This document shows, piece after piece, positions 10,876 to 20,640 of a stretch of DNA of 47,586 nt. The notes under the pieces are model-generated. The model was not told the origin of the DNA, ran no database searches, and saw only the letters and a program-made list of their open reading frames with translations. This stretch comes from Chara braunii. Taxonomy: Eukaryota > Streptophyta > Charophyceae > Charales > Characeae. The first letter of the stretch is position 1, and every line of letters starts with the position of its first letter. The position numbers and the translations under genes were made by a program. The stretch is from contig BFEA01000160.1 of assembly GCA_003427395.1 (NCBI GenBank), positions 1,095,832-1,143,417 of the forward strand. The letters run 5' to 3'.

Positions 10876-11376
10876 TGTATCAACCGGAAATCGGGTGCAG
10901 CATCTCTATATACAGAGATGTGTTGACATCTCTTACTTCCTATGTATGTTCGTTAATCAATATATGTGAGATGATGGTAGAACCCTATCGATATGATCTA
11001 CAAATTCTCAAAAACGAACTAAGGCATTAATCCCAATCCTATCTAGCTTTGATATGATGTGTGTGAGTTGGAGACCAGAACAATCAGGTCCAACGTCTCT
11101 GATCAAGGATGTGTTGTGTATCGGTTGGGATTCGGGTCCAGCGTCCCTATGCAGTGGTGTGTGAATATGAGTGGCTATGGCAGGAAATCCTAGCAAGATT
11201 GCAGTTCCCCGAAACACCAAACAAAGATGTATGTGCTCTGAAACAATGAACCAAAACACAAAAACCTACCCATGATGTGATGTGTATGCTCAAAATCAAT
11301 CAACCCTAAGCATGAAACCCTATCAATGATGTAGTATATGTGATCTGGACATCGAGTCCAACATCCCTTTATGCAA
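10876..11376 (-). repeat. Four further partial copies of the tail first hairpin
   Basis: On the minus strand, GGGACGYTGGACCYG-like words recur at about 10912-10880, 11100-11071, 11150-11121 and 11376-11341 (plus strand: CGGGTGCAGCATCTC, CAGGTCCAACGTCTC, CGGGTCCAGCGTCCC, CGAGTCCAACATCCC). Each lacks the rest of the tail. They may be a degenerate local array of the 5' part of the tail. Confidence 0.6.
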
Positions 11377-11659
11377 TAGAATGTGAAATCATCTCAATAG
11401 ACTTTATCTGAAAAGAGGAGGGGCATTGATTACTTCCCTACAGAAGGGAAGGATTGACCTCCTGCAAATGAATTGATATCCTAGAAAGATGCCCCTTCAT
11501 CAAATTGATCTCTATATGAAGCACCAACCACCATCAACTATCCTACTCCTCCCCTCTGCCAGACAACAAAGATCAACTTCATATCAAGGTTAAAAGGGGT
11601 GAGGATAGTAGATTAATTTTTGTCACCCCCACGCCTCTCCACATCAACTTTCATCATGC
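11377..11659. other. No feature recognised
   Basis: Unremarkable sequence with no coding pattern, and no repeat that I can match elsewhere in the window. Confidence 0.4.
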
Positions 11660-12256
11660 TGCAACCGTGGTTGTTGTTGCGACCCCCAATCCCCTCAACG
11701 TCCCGTAGAGGCAACTTTCCCACCGTGCTGATAGCGATCATGGATGCACAAGCACCGCTCTCTGCCCCGCTACTGCCATGGTCGCCGCCATCGTTTTTTT
11801 TTTTTTTTAATAAATTAAAGACTCAGTAAATCATGGTAGGCAGAGTGATAAGAGCAACCCTCCCTACTATGGTTTATATGGGTCAGTCCATCTATTGGTG
11901 GGGAGCTGCACCTGCTGGAAAACGGGTCCAGCGTCCCTTTTGCAATATGAAGAAATGCAGATAAAGACCAGACTTTAGCCTCTTCACCCAGAGTTGGGTG
12001 CCAAAAATGAGCATTTAATCCTAACTCTGTGTGATGCCTGACCAATGCTTTAGAAAAATGCCAAGTACAGCTAGGACTACTATAACTACTAACTCTCCCT
12101 CCCCTCCCCGATTTTCGATTCCACCAAGGCATTCAAACCATGCCATGACAAAGGAACAATTGCATTAGGCGACGGGGGAAAGGGGTTGGGGAAGTCCTGC
12201 ATTGGCCGCCGCCACCGTCTGTGTCGTCGTCGTTGTTGTTGTTGTTGTTGTTGCTT

Positions 12257-12290
<34 letters not shown>

Positions 12291-12480
12291 GACCCCAATC
12301 CCCTCTACGTCCAATAGAGGCATCACTCCTTTCGTGCTGATAGCGATCATGGATGCACAACCACCACTTCCTTCCCTGCTTCTGCCATGGTCGCCGCCGC
12401 CGTCTTCGTCGTCGTTGTTGTTATTATTGTTGTTGTTACCATCGTTATTATTGTTGTTGATGATGTTGTTGTCGCCATTC

Positions 12481-12518
<38 letters not shown>

Positions 12519-12770
12519 ATTGTTATCATCCTTCTGGCCCTGCTCCGTTCCCAGTCCACTGCCGTCGTTGTTGTTATTGTTATTATTGTTATCCTCCTTC
12601 TCGTCCTTCTCACCCATTTCGCCCTTTCCCTGCTCGCCTTCGTCGTTGTCGTTGTTGTTATTATTATTGTTATTGTTGATGACATCCTTCTCTCCCTTCG
12701 TGCCCATTTCGCCCATTCCTTGCCGCTCCTCTACCACTGCCGCCGCTACCATGAACCTCAACTCCACCTC
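11660..12770. repeat. Triplet-repeat minisatellite (GTT/AAC-rich), split by a retroposon
   Basis: A unit containing GACCCCAATCCCCTCWACGT, ATAGCGATCATGGATGCACA and CCATGGTCGCCGCC occurs at about 11680-11793 and again at about 12291-12402. (GTT)n expansions follow at 12229-12290, 12412-12525, 12566-12592 and 12643-12677, separated by related CCTTCTC..CCCATTTCGCCC words. The minus strand reads as Asn-rich or Thr-rich low-complexity peptide (12767-12165) depending on frame. I judge this an expanded minisatellite. A gene encoding an Asn-rich protein cannot be excluded. Confidence 0.7.
11794..12195 (-). mobile_element. Minus-strand retroposon inserted in the minisatellite
   Basis: The T run (11794-11808) marks the poly(A) end. 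The shared tail is read on the minus strand from about 11940 to 11886 (GGGACGCTGGACCCGTTTTC, then CAGCAGGTGCAGCTCC, then CACCAATAGATGGA). Sequence on both sides belongs to the triplet-rich minisatellite, so this copy interrupts it. The 5' limit is approximate, and no target duplication was resolved. Confidence 0.65.
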
Positions 12771-13559
12771 CTACTCACCTGCCTGCTCTCCCTTACCCTG
12801 ATGAGGATGAGTGTCACCGTCAGTGACGACACTCTCAACATTGGGCTACTGTTTAATCAAATTTACTGGTTTTTGATTATTTTGTAAGTATTAGGGTTAG
12901 ATCTTACAAATTTTTTTACGGTGTTTTTTTTTTTTTTCGTAGGCGGATATCTAGTATTAGGGTTTGCGATGACTTGTGGTCCTGTTTTCCGGTTTGAGCG
13001 ATGATGTCTCACCCACAAACAGGACCACCTTCTTTTTGTCAGGGACGCCAGTCCTATTTCCTGACTTTTCATAATAAATGATTCTCTTCTCCCCCCCCCC
13101 AAAAAAAAAAAAATACAAATAGCATAAAAGAGTTACGAATTCAGGGGCCGCTAGGTCTCCAACCTCACGCAGCAGGTGCGAGATCCCACTAGCCATGTAT
13201 ATGGATTAGTGTGACGGTGTGGAACGGGTGGGGGACAAGTGGGTGGCAGCGTGAAATAGGAAAAATAAACGCAAAAAAAATATTTCATGACCAAACAAAT
13301 GAGATTACACCCTTTGTGTCAAGGAATGGATCAGGACAGACCCTGCAATATTGTTGCGCCCCTCCTCGGAATTCCCTGACCCCTTCCCGCTCCATGGACT
13401 CTCAATGGTGGATCTGCAATGGTATGGAGCATAATAAATTAATGCAAAGGAAGCAACAGCCTTCAAGCAACAACAAGCCTAGAAAGTGGGAATTGGGACA
13501 GGGTGTGTGGGAGCAGCGGAGGGAGGGAGAAATTGAGTCTTAGCAACAGTAGCAACAAA
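12771..13559. other. No gene recognised
   Basis: AGTATTAGGGTT occurs twice (about 12889 and 12953), and there are short poly(T) and poly(A) tracts. A plus-strand frame at 13211-13543 (110 residues) has no motif I recognise; its position just upstream of a LINE 3' UTR makes a LINE remnant possible. Confidence 0.35.
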
Positions 13560-13946
13560 TACTGCCCCCCCTATTTTCTCAATTAACTGCACAGTTAATC
13601 CTCTGGACACCAGAGTAATCAATGTTGGCATGCGCTTTCTTAGTACGTCCTCATAACGGATAACAGATCGTCATACTGTGGGACTAAGGGAGGGATGAAC
13701 TAGGGTGTAGCAGTGTATCTGGCGCCAGTTTCAAGGTGAAGAGGTTCCCACTTCCCTTGGATCCCATGGTAATCAATGTTGGCACAAATACCCCACAATT
13801 GTTTTCAGTTGTACTCCAATTTCATTTTGAATAAGGAACGTTGGACTCGCTTTCCAACAGGTGATGCTCCCCACCAATAGATGGAGCCTCTCCCCAGGTG
13901 TTAGTGACGTTTGCTCTTATCAGCACCACTAACACTGGTGGGGGCA

Positions 13947-13989
<43 letters not shown>
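13560..13989 (+). mobile_element. LINE 3' UTR and full structured tail, orphan copy
   Basis: The order is: a perfect hairpin CTCTGG-ACA-CCAGAG (13601-13615), GGCGCC (13721-13726) with a GGTGAAGAGGTTCC follow-on, and then the tail (13835-13949). In the tail, GTTGGA pairs with TCCAAC (13840-13858), GCTCC with GGAGC (13866-13887), and GTGTTAGTG with CACTAACAC (13898-13935). A run of A ends it (about 13953-13989). No ORF2 precedes it. Two UTR-like segments are present, so this may be two nested copies. Confidence 0.85.
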
Positions 13990-13991
<2 letters not shown>

Positions 13992-14066
13992 TTAAAAAAG
14001 AAAAGAAAGTGCTCTTCTCACAGATGGTGTCTGCTCTAGGTGGGGTGTCAGATGTCAGGGCATGAT

Positions 14067-14113
14067 TCACTGACCATGGTTGTGGCAGTCACTGACCATG
14101 GTTGTGGCAATCA
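14067..14113. repeat. Tandem 22-bp duplication
   Basis: CACTGACCATGGTTGTGGCA occurs twice in direct succession with one difference at the end. Confidence 0.85.
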
Positions 14114-14389
14114 AGACGACTACATGTGACCCAGCACACGGACCATATTCATTGACAATAGTCTGAGGCTTCCTTGAAATAGGCCGCAGTGCACGTTGTT
14201 CGGTTGTTCTGACATAAATTCTCTTTTACAAAGGAAGGCAAGAGTAACTCCATACACCATTTGCTGTAGGTGAGGGGATCGAACCCTCCCGAACACCTTC
14301 CAAACCACAATCAATTTAGCAAAACACAAGGATGGTGGATACACTATCAAGGGGGACGCCCTCCGAAGTGCCCCTAAGGGTTCTGGGCA

Positions 14390-16390
14390 TATCTATGACA
14401 GCGATGGGTTGCCCGACAGCGAATGATGAATGGGTAACTAATGGCATGGAAAGATAAACCCACCTCCCTCTTTGGCAGAGCCATGGTAATCAATAATGTT
14501 GTGTTTGCATCTCTATGGTACAAGTCCCTGTTCTGGCCCTTAAGCAAAGCAGCAACCAAAGCGCTCAAGGCCAAAGTTGCGGCCTCAATTGTTCAGCAAA
14601 AGGTAGGGGGAGGGTTGGGTCTGATTGACCCGACAGCCCAGACACAAGCATTGCAGCTGCAATGGATCAAGAAGTTGTTGTTCAACCCAAATTGCCTGTG
14701 GGCACCCTTGCCCTTGGAACATCTAGCCCGCCTGGCTCTAGCCACCACCTCGGATGTCCACCCGACGACGTGGTTAGAGGACCAGTTTTGGGCTATCCCG
14801 CGAGGCCCCTGGTCTGATCAGCTGCCGGATGCCTTATGGCCATCCCTACTGATAGACTGGCGCAAACTACCACTTCCCGACAAACCTTACCCTGACTGAT
14901 GGGAATAAATCAGTAGGCAACCCCTCTTTGAAAACATGTGGCTTTCGAACTCGCAGGGCTGTGTTAGAATTAGCACTAAGGCACCATGGAAAGGTTGGGT
15001 CAAGCGGGGAATCCTACGTATTAGAGACATGTGGGACAGCGAGAGAAATGATTGAAAGACAGCAGACCAACTGCGTGAATCCCTACGGTATTGCCATCAT
15101 ATTGTACAACACATAGAGGAAATTATTGAATCAGTCCCTCTGGCCTGACACAGGACCTTGCGACGGGGGGCCACACTAAAGGAAGGGGATTGGGTTGCGG
15201 TAAGAGGGAACCTGGGACAGGTGGGCCGAATTTATATAGCGCATCCACGAACGGCCCTGATAGAATATTATAAATTTGATCAGGCCAACAGGTTATGGGG
15301 CAGCAGGGCTCCCTGGGAATGGCAGGACCGGGACACCTTGTACAGAGTCAGGGTCCTCGAGGAAGGGGGGGAACAGTTGGTCTTCCAACCACAGACAGGC
15401 ATTCACGAGCTTGCCTTTGACCCACTAGAATCGCAGTGGAGAGCCCCCTCAAGGCGAACTGGCCCACCCCCGAGACAAACCAATCTGCAGAAGATGACCG
15501 TTAAATCGGCATACCGAATGTTAAGACCCAAGCGAAAGCTGAGGATGTCATCATGGAGCGCTCGGCCAAACACCTTAATGTCGACCACAACCAGCTCACA
15601 CCAATAAAGTGGTTCCAAGAGCAAACAGCGAAACCAGCCAAGATCATGTCATCGCGATGGCAAATAATACACTGATGCCAGCCAACCAATGACTGGCTGA
15701 TAAACCACACCAATTTGGAACAAAAAGGGTTTGCACTGCCCTGGTGTCTGCGATGCCTTCGTTTTTTCCAGCCTGTAAGAAGAATGAAACAATAAAACAC
15801 ATTTTCATGCAATGCCGATCGCACTGTTTGCATGGAGGTGGTGGGACAGGGTGTGGAATACAAAGCCCCTGACCCTGGTCCTAGCAGGCGATCCTGGCAG
15901 GCGATCCTGGCGGGGCACTCGCCATTGCAGGAAAAAAAGAGCCTTCACAGATAATATGTATAGGCTGGGGAGACGAGCAGTGTTGTGGGCCTTATGGTGG
16001 CAGCGATGCCTCCTGACCATGGAAAAAGTATGTATCGAAGGAGAGGAGATCACACAACAAATTCAACAACAGGTCCAGTTAGAGTTAACACGCAGATGGT
16101 TAGCCTTGAAAGCCCAATTGGACCTGTATCAGCAAACAGGAGATGTGAAACGGGCAATCACAACTTCAGTAGAGAATGGCTGGGGGGGGGGAGAGGGGAG
16201 GGTGGATAGCAATGGTCGAATGGAGGTGGTATGACCCGGGTAGTAACTAAGTCCTGGAGGGAGCAAGAGACTACAAACTGATCTTCAGGGACTGGACCCA
16301 TATTGAATCCTCTTTCCCGCTCCGCCCACCCTCTGATTTCCCGAACCCTTTTCCCCCCCACGCCCTCTCCTTGACGGAGATCATGTCATA
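14390..16390 (+). pseudogene. LINE C ORF2 C-terminal half
   Basis: Post-RT sequence: VLGISMTAMG.P..NDEWVT near 14385-14435, then TSLFGRAMVINNVVFASLWY (14450-14515), GGGLGLIDP, WLEDQFWAIPRG, RQPLFEN, GWVKRGILRIRDMWD and EGDWVAVRGN. From 15486 it reads MTVKSAYRMLRP, the start of the zinc-binding domain, then SSRWQIIH.CQPTNDWLINH and RAVLWALWWQRCLL. Stops include two at Trp sites (about 15053, where LINE B has KDW, and 15146, where LINE B has PLAW). Others are at non-Trp sites, and there is a frameshift near 15530-15600, so it is more decayed than B or D. Confidence 0.9.
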
Positions 16391-16763
16391 AAGGTATATC
16401 GATCCCCAGTGGCCCCCGGGGGAACGCACCCCTCACCTCAAAGCACCATTAGAAGGCCTCAAGCAGCGAGACTACGTCTGCTCAAAGCGGCCAGTTATCT
16501 AGTCATCCAATTTAAGAATGAAAAGATGAAAGCAGCATCTGAAGAGACGATTTGGGAGAAACTAGTCTCTCAGCAGTCGGAATCTGGCGCCTGGTACAGG
16601 GCGAAGAGGTTTACTCTCCTTTTTTCAACAACCTGCACAGTTAATCATCCGGAGACAGATTAATCAATGTTAGTAAGCGTCCTTCTCGGTCATACCTCCT
16701 GACCAATCAGGAAGACATTCTCTTGTGTAAGGGACGTTGGACCTGTTTTCCAGCAGGTGACGC
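16391..16763 (+). other. LINE C 3' UTR and first half of the tail
   Basis: It contains GGCGCCTGGTACAGGGCGAA (16586), the TTAATCATCCGGAGACAGAT segment equivalent to the UTR hairpin of other copies, and the first tail hairpin (GTTGGA with TCCAGC, allowing a G-U pair). It is cut at 16763. Confidence 0.85.
16760..16763. other. Left 4-bp target duplication (ACGC)
   Basis: ACGC precedes the element end TGTCGG. The same four bases follow the right end, CCGACA, at 25008-25011. Joining the flanks restores the LINE tail word GGTGACGCTCCCCACCAATA. Confidence 0.85.
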
Positions 16764-17300
16764 TGTCGGGCGCATCGGTCCCGCAGGGGGACCCTCCCGG
16801 CCGCGTCACGCAAGATTTTGCAGGACTTCGTCGTAGAGCGCGGTTTGTCGCTCCGGCCGAGTGCGCCAGCCGTACCTCTCGCTAGCCCCTACGACAGGAC
16901 AGGGTCACACGAGGCACTGCTTACCTCCACCCGCGGGAGTTGTCACCATCCCTTGGGTGGGCGTATCCCGACCGAGCTACCGAACCACGTGCGAAAGCTT
17001 TTAGTATGCAATCGTAGAGGTGGTCCGACCGAGGGCGTTTCTCGTTCGCTGTAGCATAGGGGGTACGCGCGGTCAACGCCCCTGAATCGGACCCGCACGC
17101 GAATCGACGCATTGGGGGGCTGAGGTCCTAAGCACGACTCGTCGTCGGTCGACTAGGACGCATCCTACATACCACGCGTTACACCACAACTCTCACACAC
17201 ACAGAATAACACAAAACAGACAACACAACAACACAAAAACACTCATAGTTCCTTCAGTGTCTAACCCATAACCTTTTAAAATGGAAGTCGGTTAGGCGTC
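16764..17300. other. GC-rich left end of the 8.2-kb element
   Basis: High-GC sequence with several short inverted repeats, including the terminal GGTCCC/GGGACC hairpin, and no coding domain I recognise. CA-rich sequence follows (about 17166-17240). Confidence 0.5.
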
Positions 17301-17416
17301 GCGCGTGAGACTTAAGATAAAATCACGTGGGCGCAAGGCTTTCTCATATCGACTAGCCATGCAAGCATACGCAAACAGTCTTTACGATGGAGTACTGTGT
17401 AGTACCCAAAATCATG

Positions 17417-17630
17417 CGACCCTCAATGATCTCGCGGGTCACATTTCGACACTCAAGTGTCGGCTGACACGCGCCTTGAGGGTTTAATCTCTTGACGTTA
17501 GACAACTGTCAAGGCGGCTGATCACCACACTCTCTTCTGCACCCTGTGGAGAGTGGGTGGTACACAGGTTCATACCTGTGGTGGCAATCGTCTCTTATTG
17601 CCCTGGAGACCAGCTCCACCATCCAAGGCG
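17417..17630. repeat. Run of consecutive perfect hairpins
   Basis: In order, on one strand: GACCC with GGGTC; CGACAC-TCAA-GTGTCG; CTCAAG with CTTGAG; TTGAC with GTCAA; ACTCTC with GAGAGT; ACAGG-TTCATA-CCTGT; GGCAAT-CGTCTCTT-ATTGCC; GGAG-ACCAG-CTCC. Some overlap and would compete. Such dense, adjacent pairing within about 210 bp suggests a structured RNA or single-stranded DNA segment. ACAGGTTCATACCTGT resembles a tRNA T-arm, but I see no matching D-arm. Confidence 0.65.
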
Positions 17631-18446
17631 TGGAGAAAACTCAAGGGGTTTGACTTTGACGGCTGCCACGGACTATAACGTCCAACTATAAAATTCTAAA
17701 AAACAAAAAGGATGAAAGGGGAATCTCCCTTTCCCTCAAAGTATAATCTGTTAACCCTTGCACACGGTCACAATAGGTCGCGCGAACACCCAATGCGTAT
17801 GTATGTACATATATAAAGAAGGTTATAAATATGTGATGATCACTTCTCACAATCACAGTGAGACTCCTCTCAGCCATATATACTTAAGTGATCGTAGGCA
17901 GTCAAATCCGAAGTCCGAATCACCAAACATACCTGCAATCACATCAAAGATTCACCCAAAAGTCCACGCACTACACGGGTTCAACTTCAACTATTCTTTG
18001 CGCTCACACCCCTCGCTTTAGCCATACAAGTCTCACTCTTTGTGCAACTCTCAAAATAAAATACTCAGCATCTTTATTAAATGGCCATTCAAATAAAGTC
18101 TGGGTAAAAACACAACGAAACATATCAAACCACAAGGGTAAAGCCTCTAGGTTGAGTGACAATAGTGAATTGAAGTTGAGTCGAAAACCGATGAATCGGC
18201 AACCGACCTGTTATCAATGATAACACAAAATTATCCTCATCGGATCAAGCTGATACTAGCTTCAATCTTGAATCAATTTGAATAAAGGTGACCTGCAATG
18301 CAGCACAGGCCAGTGCCCAAGCCATGCTTGAGTGATCATGAAATAAACCTACCTCCCTAACTAACCTCTGATGTTTATAAAGAATGTTAAACGAGGGCAG
18401 ATTGTCGAACCCTCAAGTTCTAAAATACCTTAACTCCTTTAAAAAT
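17631..18446. other. No gene recognised inside the 8.2-kb element
   Basis: AT-rich sequence with only short open frames (for example 17888-18220 plus) and no recognisable domain. Confidence 0.4.
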
Positions 18447-18565
18447 ATAGAAAATTTCGGCAGCGCTTCCCGTAGGAAAAGTGTCTTTTCAAAATTTTCA
18501 GGTGTCAAAAAATGACTAACTCTTTCAGATCTATAAAATTTCGGCAGCGCTTTCCGTAGAAACAG
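18447..18565. repeat. Direct repeat AAAATTTCGGCAGCGCTT
   Basis: The word AAAATTTCGGCAGCGCTTYC, followed by CGTAG, occurs at about 18452 and about 18536, some 84 bp apart. From memory similar CGGCAGCG..TTCC words occur in some plant Ty3-type LTRs, but I could not check this and use it only as a weak hint. Confidence 0.6.
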
Positions 18566-19080
18566 GAGACTGCCAAGATTTATACAAAGTTGAAAATGCA
18601 AAGACAAAGTACAATTATACTTGAGACTAACTTTTGACTTTTACTTGATAGTTAGAACCGGAGATAGTCTGCACGATCCTTTCTTGAAGATGGCATCGTA
18701 AGCTACCACCGATCCTAACTCCTAGTAGGGTCAGTCCTATCTTATCCCAAGTTTTCCATCATCCACCTCGCCTACCTATAGCTCCAACACTCGGCGAGCA
18801 TCTAAAGCGACTAAGCTATCAAAAAATAAATCCTCAGAGATACCCCAAAAGAAATATACATAGGTGAGCACAACAACATCTCTCACCAACCCATAGGTTC
18901 CTTTCCAGGTCACATAGTTCGTTCAAAAAAACCTCGTTATTCCCTTTTTACCCTTCCTTACATAAGACATAGGATCAACCAACCCAACTTATGGATGTGA
19001 CCAACCTGCCAGTTTATATGGCTAGGCCACACCAACTTATGGTGCCCTAATATGGTAAAACAAGTATACGTAAGGCATAA

Positions 19081-19403
19081 GACCAAACCACACCAACTTA
19101 TGGTGTGACCAGTTTTTGCCTAAATGATTGAGATAAGGCGTATGACCGGGCCGCACCAACTTATGGTGAGGCTGATCAGCCTGAACGTTCGGCATAACAA
19201 AGAACTGAACCTCCTCAATTTATGAGGGGTCAACCTTAACCTGAACAACGACAAAAGGCATATGACCAGAACACAACAACTTATGTTGTGTCCGACCAGC
19301 CCATACAGTGACACATAGCATAAAACTAGGCTACTCAATTTATGAGTAGTCTAGCCTTGCCTCAGAACAAGCGCGTGTGACTGAACAACCCGCAACTTAT
19401 GCG
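19081..19403. repeat. Hairpin block 1 (six units)
   Basis: Units at 19095, 19158, 19217, 19278, 19337 and 19394 have stems CACACC, CGCACC, CCTC, ACACAAC, CTACTC and CGC in that order. The unit at 19337 extends its helix outward through a G-U pair to a CTAG/CTAG segment. Confidence 0.85.
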
Positions 19404-19856
19404 TTCGCTCAGCCTCCGCAACACAACTACATTCAATAATTAGAGTCACAAGTTCTTTCTGCCTTCATACGAGTGGTCAGGTCACCTCAACTTATGAGGA
19501 TCCTCACCTAAACATTGGTTATGTTTAGAAAAGAAATAGCCAAGCTTTATATACTTCTCTGCTTTTGTGTTATCAGGGGCATATGACCAACTACCCAACT
19601 TATGGATGGGTCAGCTTGCCCAAAGTTACCACTCAATTTTATACTATGAATCTTATTTTCTCCTCTGCTTTATCTGCTACCGGCTTATATGGCTGGATCT
19701 CCCAACTCATGGCACCCAGCCTGCCAATGATATACATAATAAATAAAGGTATCATATTGTATATTCTGATTCTCCTTATGTTGGTGGCTCATGACTTGAC
19801 CACACCAACTTATGGTGCGAATAGTCTTGCCTGAACAATAAACATAAGACATAAAA

Positions 19857-20190
19857 CTCATCCACACCAACTTATGATGTGGTCAGTTTCTGCCTAGACA
19901 ATCGACATAAGGCGTATGACCAGGCCACACCAACTTATGGTGAGGTTGGTCAACCTAAACTTTCAGCATACACAAAGATTGAGTCACCTCAACTTATGAG
20001 GAGTCCAGCCTCTGCTTGAACAAACGACAAAAAGCATATAACCAAAGCACAACAACTTATGTTATGCCTGATCAGCCCATACAGTTACATATGACATAGA
20101 GCCAGACTACCCAACTTATGAGTAGTCTAGCCCAACCTAAACATAATCACATGTGCGAAGAACTGAACAACCCACAACTTATGCGTTCGC
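19857..20190. repeat. Hairpin block 2, duplicate of block 1
   Basis: Units at 19869, 19932, 19991, 20054, 20113 and 20176 repeat the same order of stem types, offset by 774-782 bp. Some stems changed in both arms (outer A-T in ACACAAC/GTTGTGT became G-C in GCACAAC/GTTATGC); others now hold a single C-A mismatch. The unit at 19932 also has an outer GACCA/TGGTC helix. Confidence 0.82.
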
Positions 20191-20195
20191 CCAGC

Positions 20196-20425
20196 CTCCG
20201 CAACATAAGTTACGATTCTGTGTTGTCTGAACTCACACTGATAATCTGAATCAAATCAATACATACTTGTCACTTTACTTTGCAAAACAATGTCCTGAAT
20301 TCAAACAAGTAAAAGAAAGAGAGTTACTTTTCCCAGTCATGCTTACAATCATGAAACAACAAAAGGATAATACAACTTAAGGGATAGGACCACACGCGTA
20401 CAACGATTTTATTACCTGAGTATTC
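20196..20425. other. No gene recognised
   Basis: AT-rich linker sequence after the hairpin array. No repeat or coding signal is seen. Confidence 0.4.
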
Positions 20426-20640
20426 CTTGCCTCCAGAACCCCGCCTGGGCTCTGGCAGAGCTCCCGCAATCGGTGGGTGGACCTCTCACAAGGTCTTGCT
20501 GCGGTCCTACGGGTTGCAATCCCGTCTGCCGCCTTCCCCTCGTAACTTTAGACAAGACTTAGAAAAAGAAGGGCAGAAGAAGATAAGTCAGACTCTCGAG
20601 ATACAAGAGTGGGATAGCTCAACTCACAAGAGAGGGCCTT
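20426..20640. repeat. Second run of adjacent hairpins
   Basis: GGCTCT-GGC-AGAGCTCC-like, GACCT-CTCACA-AGGTC, ACGGG-TTGCAAT-CCCGT and ACTCT..AGAGT follow one another. The style matches 17417-17630, but the loops differ from AACTTAT. Confidence 0.5.

Larger units (their letters stand above)
14280..16763 (+). mobile_element. LINE C, 5'-truncated; tail continues at 25008
   Basis: The ORF2 C-terminal half (about 14330-16390) is followed by a 3' UTR with GGCGCC (16586-16591) and the shared tail from GGGACGTTGG (16731). The tail stops at GGTGACGC (16763), where an 8.2-kb element interrupts it, and resumes at 25008. The variant base C in GACGC (other copies read GATGC) occurs on both sides, so both pieces belong to this copy. 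Confidence 0.9.
18975..20195. repeat. Array of ~18 hairpins with constant loop AACTTAT and variable stems
   Basis: The loop word AACTTATG (or AATTTATG) begins at 18986, 19034, 19095, 19158, 19217, 19278, 19337, 19394, 19489, 19597, 19706 (AACTCATG), 19807, 19869, 19932, 19991, 20054, 20113 and 20176; in well-ordered parts the spacing is 57-63 bp. Each loop is closed by C-G and flanked by arms that usually pair, but the arm sequence differs from unit to unit: CACACC/GGTGTG, CCTC/GAGG, ACACAAC/GTTGTGT, CTACTC/GAGTAG, CGC/GCG. Several linkers carry CATAAG, the complement of CTTATG. It is non-coding and lies inside the 8.2-kb element. I know of no family matching this design. Confidence 0.85.

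Noticed and set aside
12165-12801. Asn-rich or Val/Leu-rich protein gene
   Set aside because: The frames follow triplet runs in several frames and both strands, and the repeat units explain the openness. Kept only as a remote possibility.
13211-13543. 110-residue plus-strand frame as a gene
   Set aside because: No motif, and it lies between repeats just upstream of a LINE 3' UTR.
17560-17600. tRNA T-arm-like ACAGGTTCATACCTGT
   Set aside because: No D-arm or anticodon arm at the right distance; it is one of many hairpins in that stretch.
18975-20195. CRISPR-like array (regular short repeats with spacers)
   Set aside because: The constant part is only 8 bases, the stems vary, and the spacers are related to each other. 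The setting is eukaryotic and there are no cas genes.
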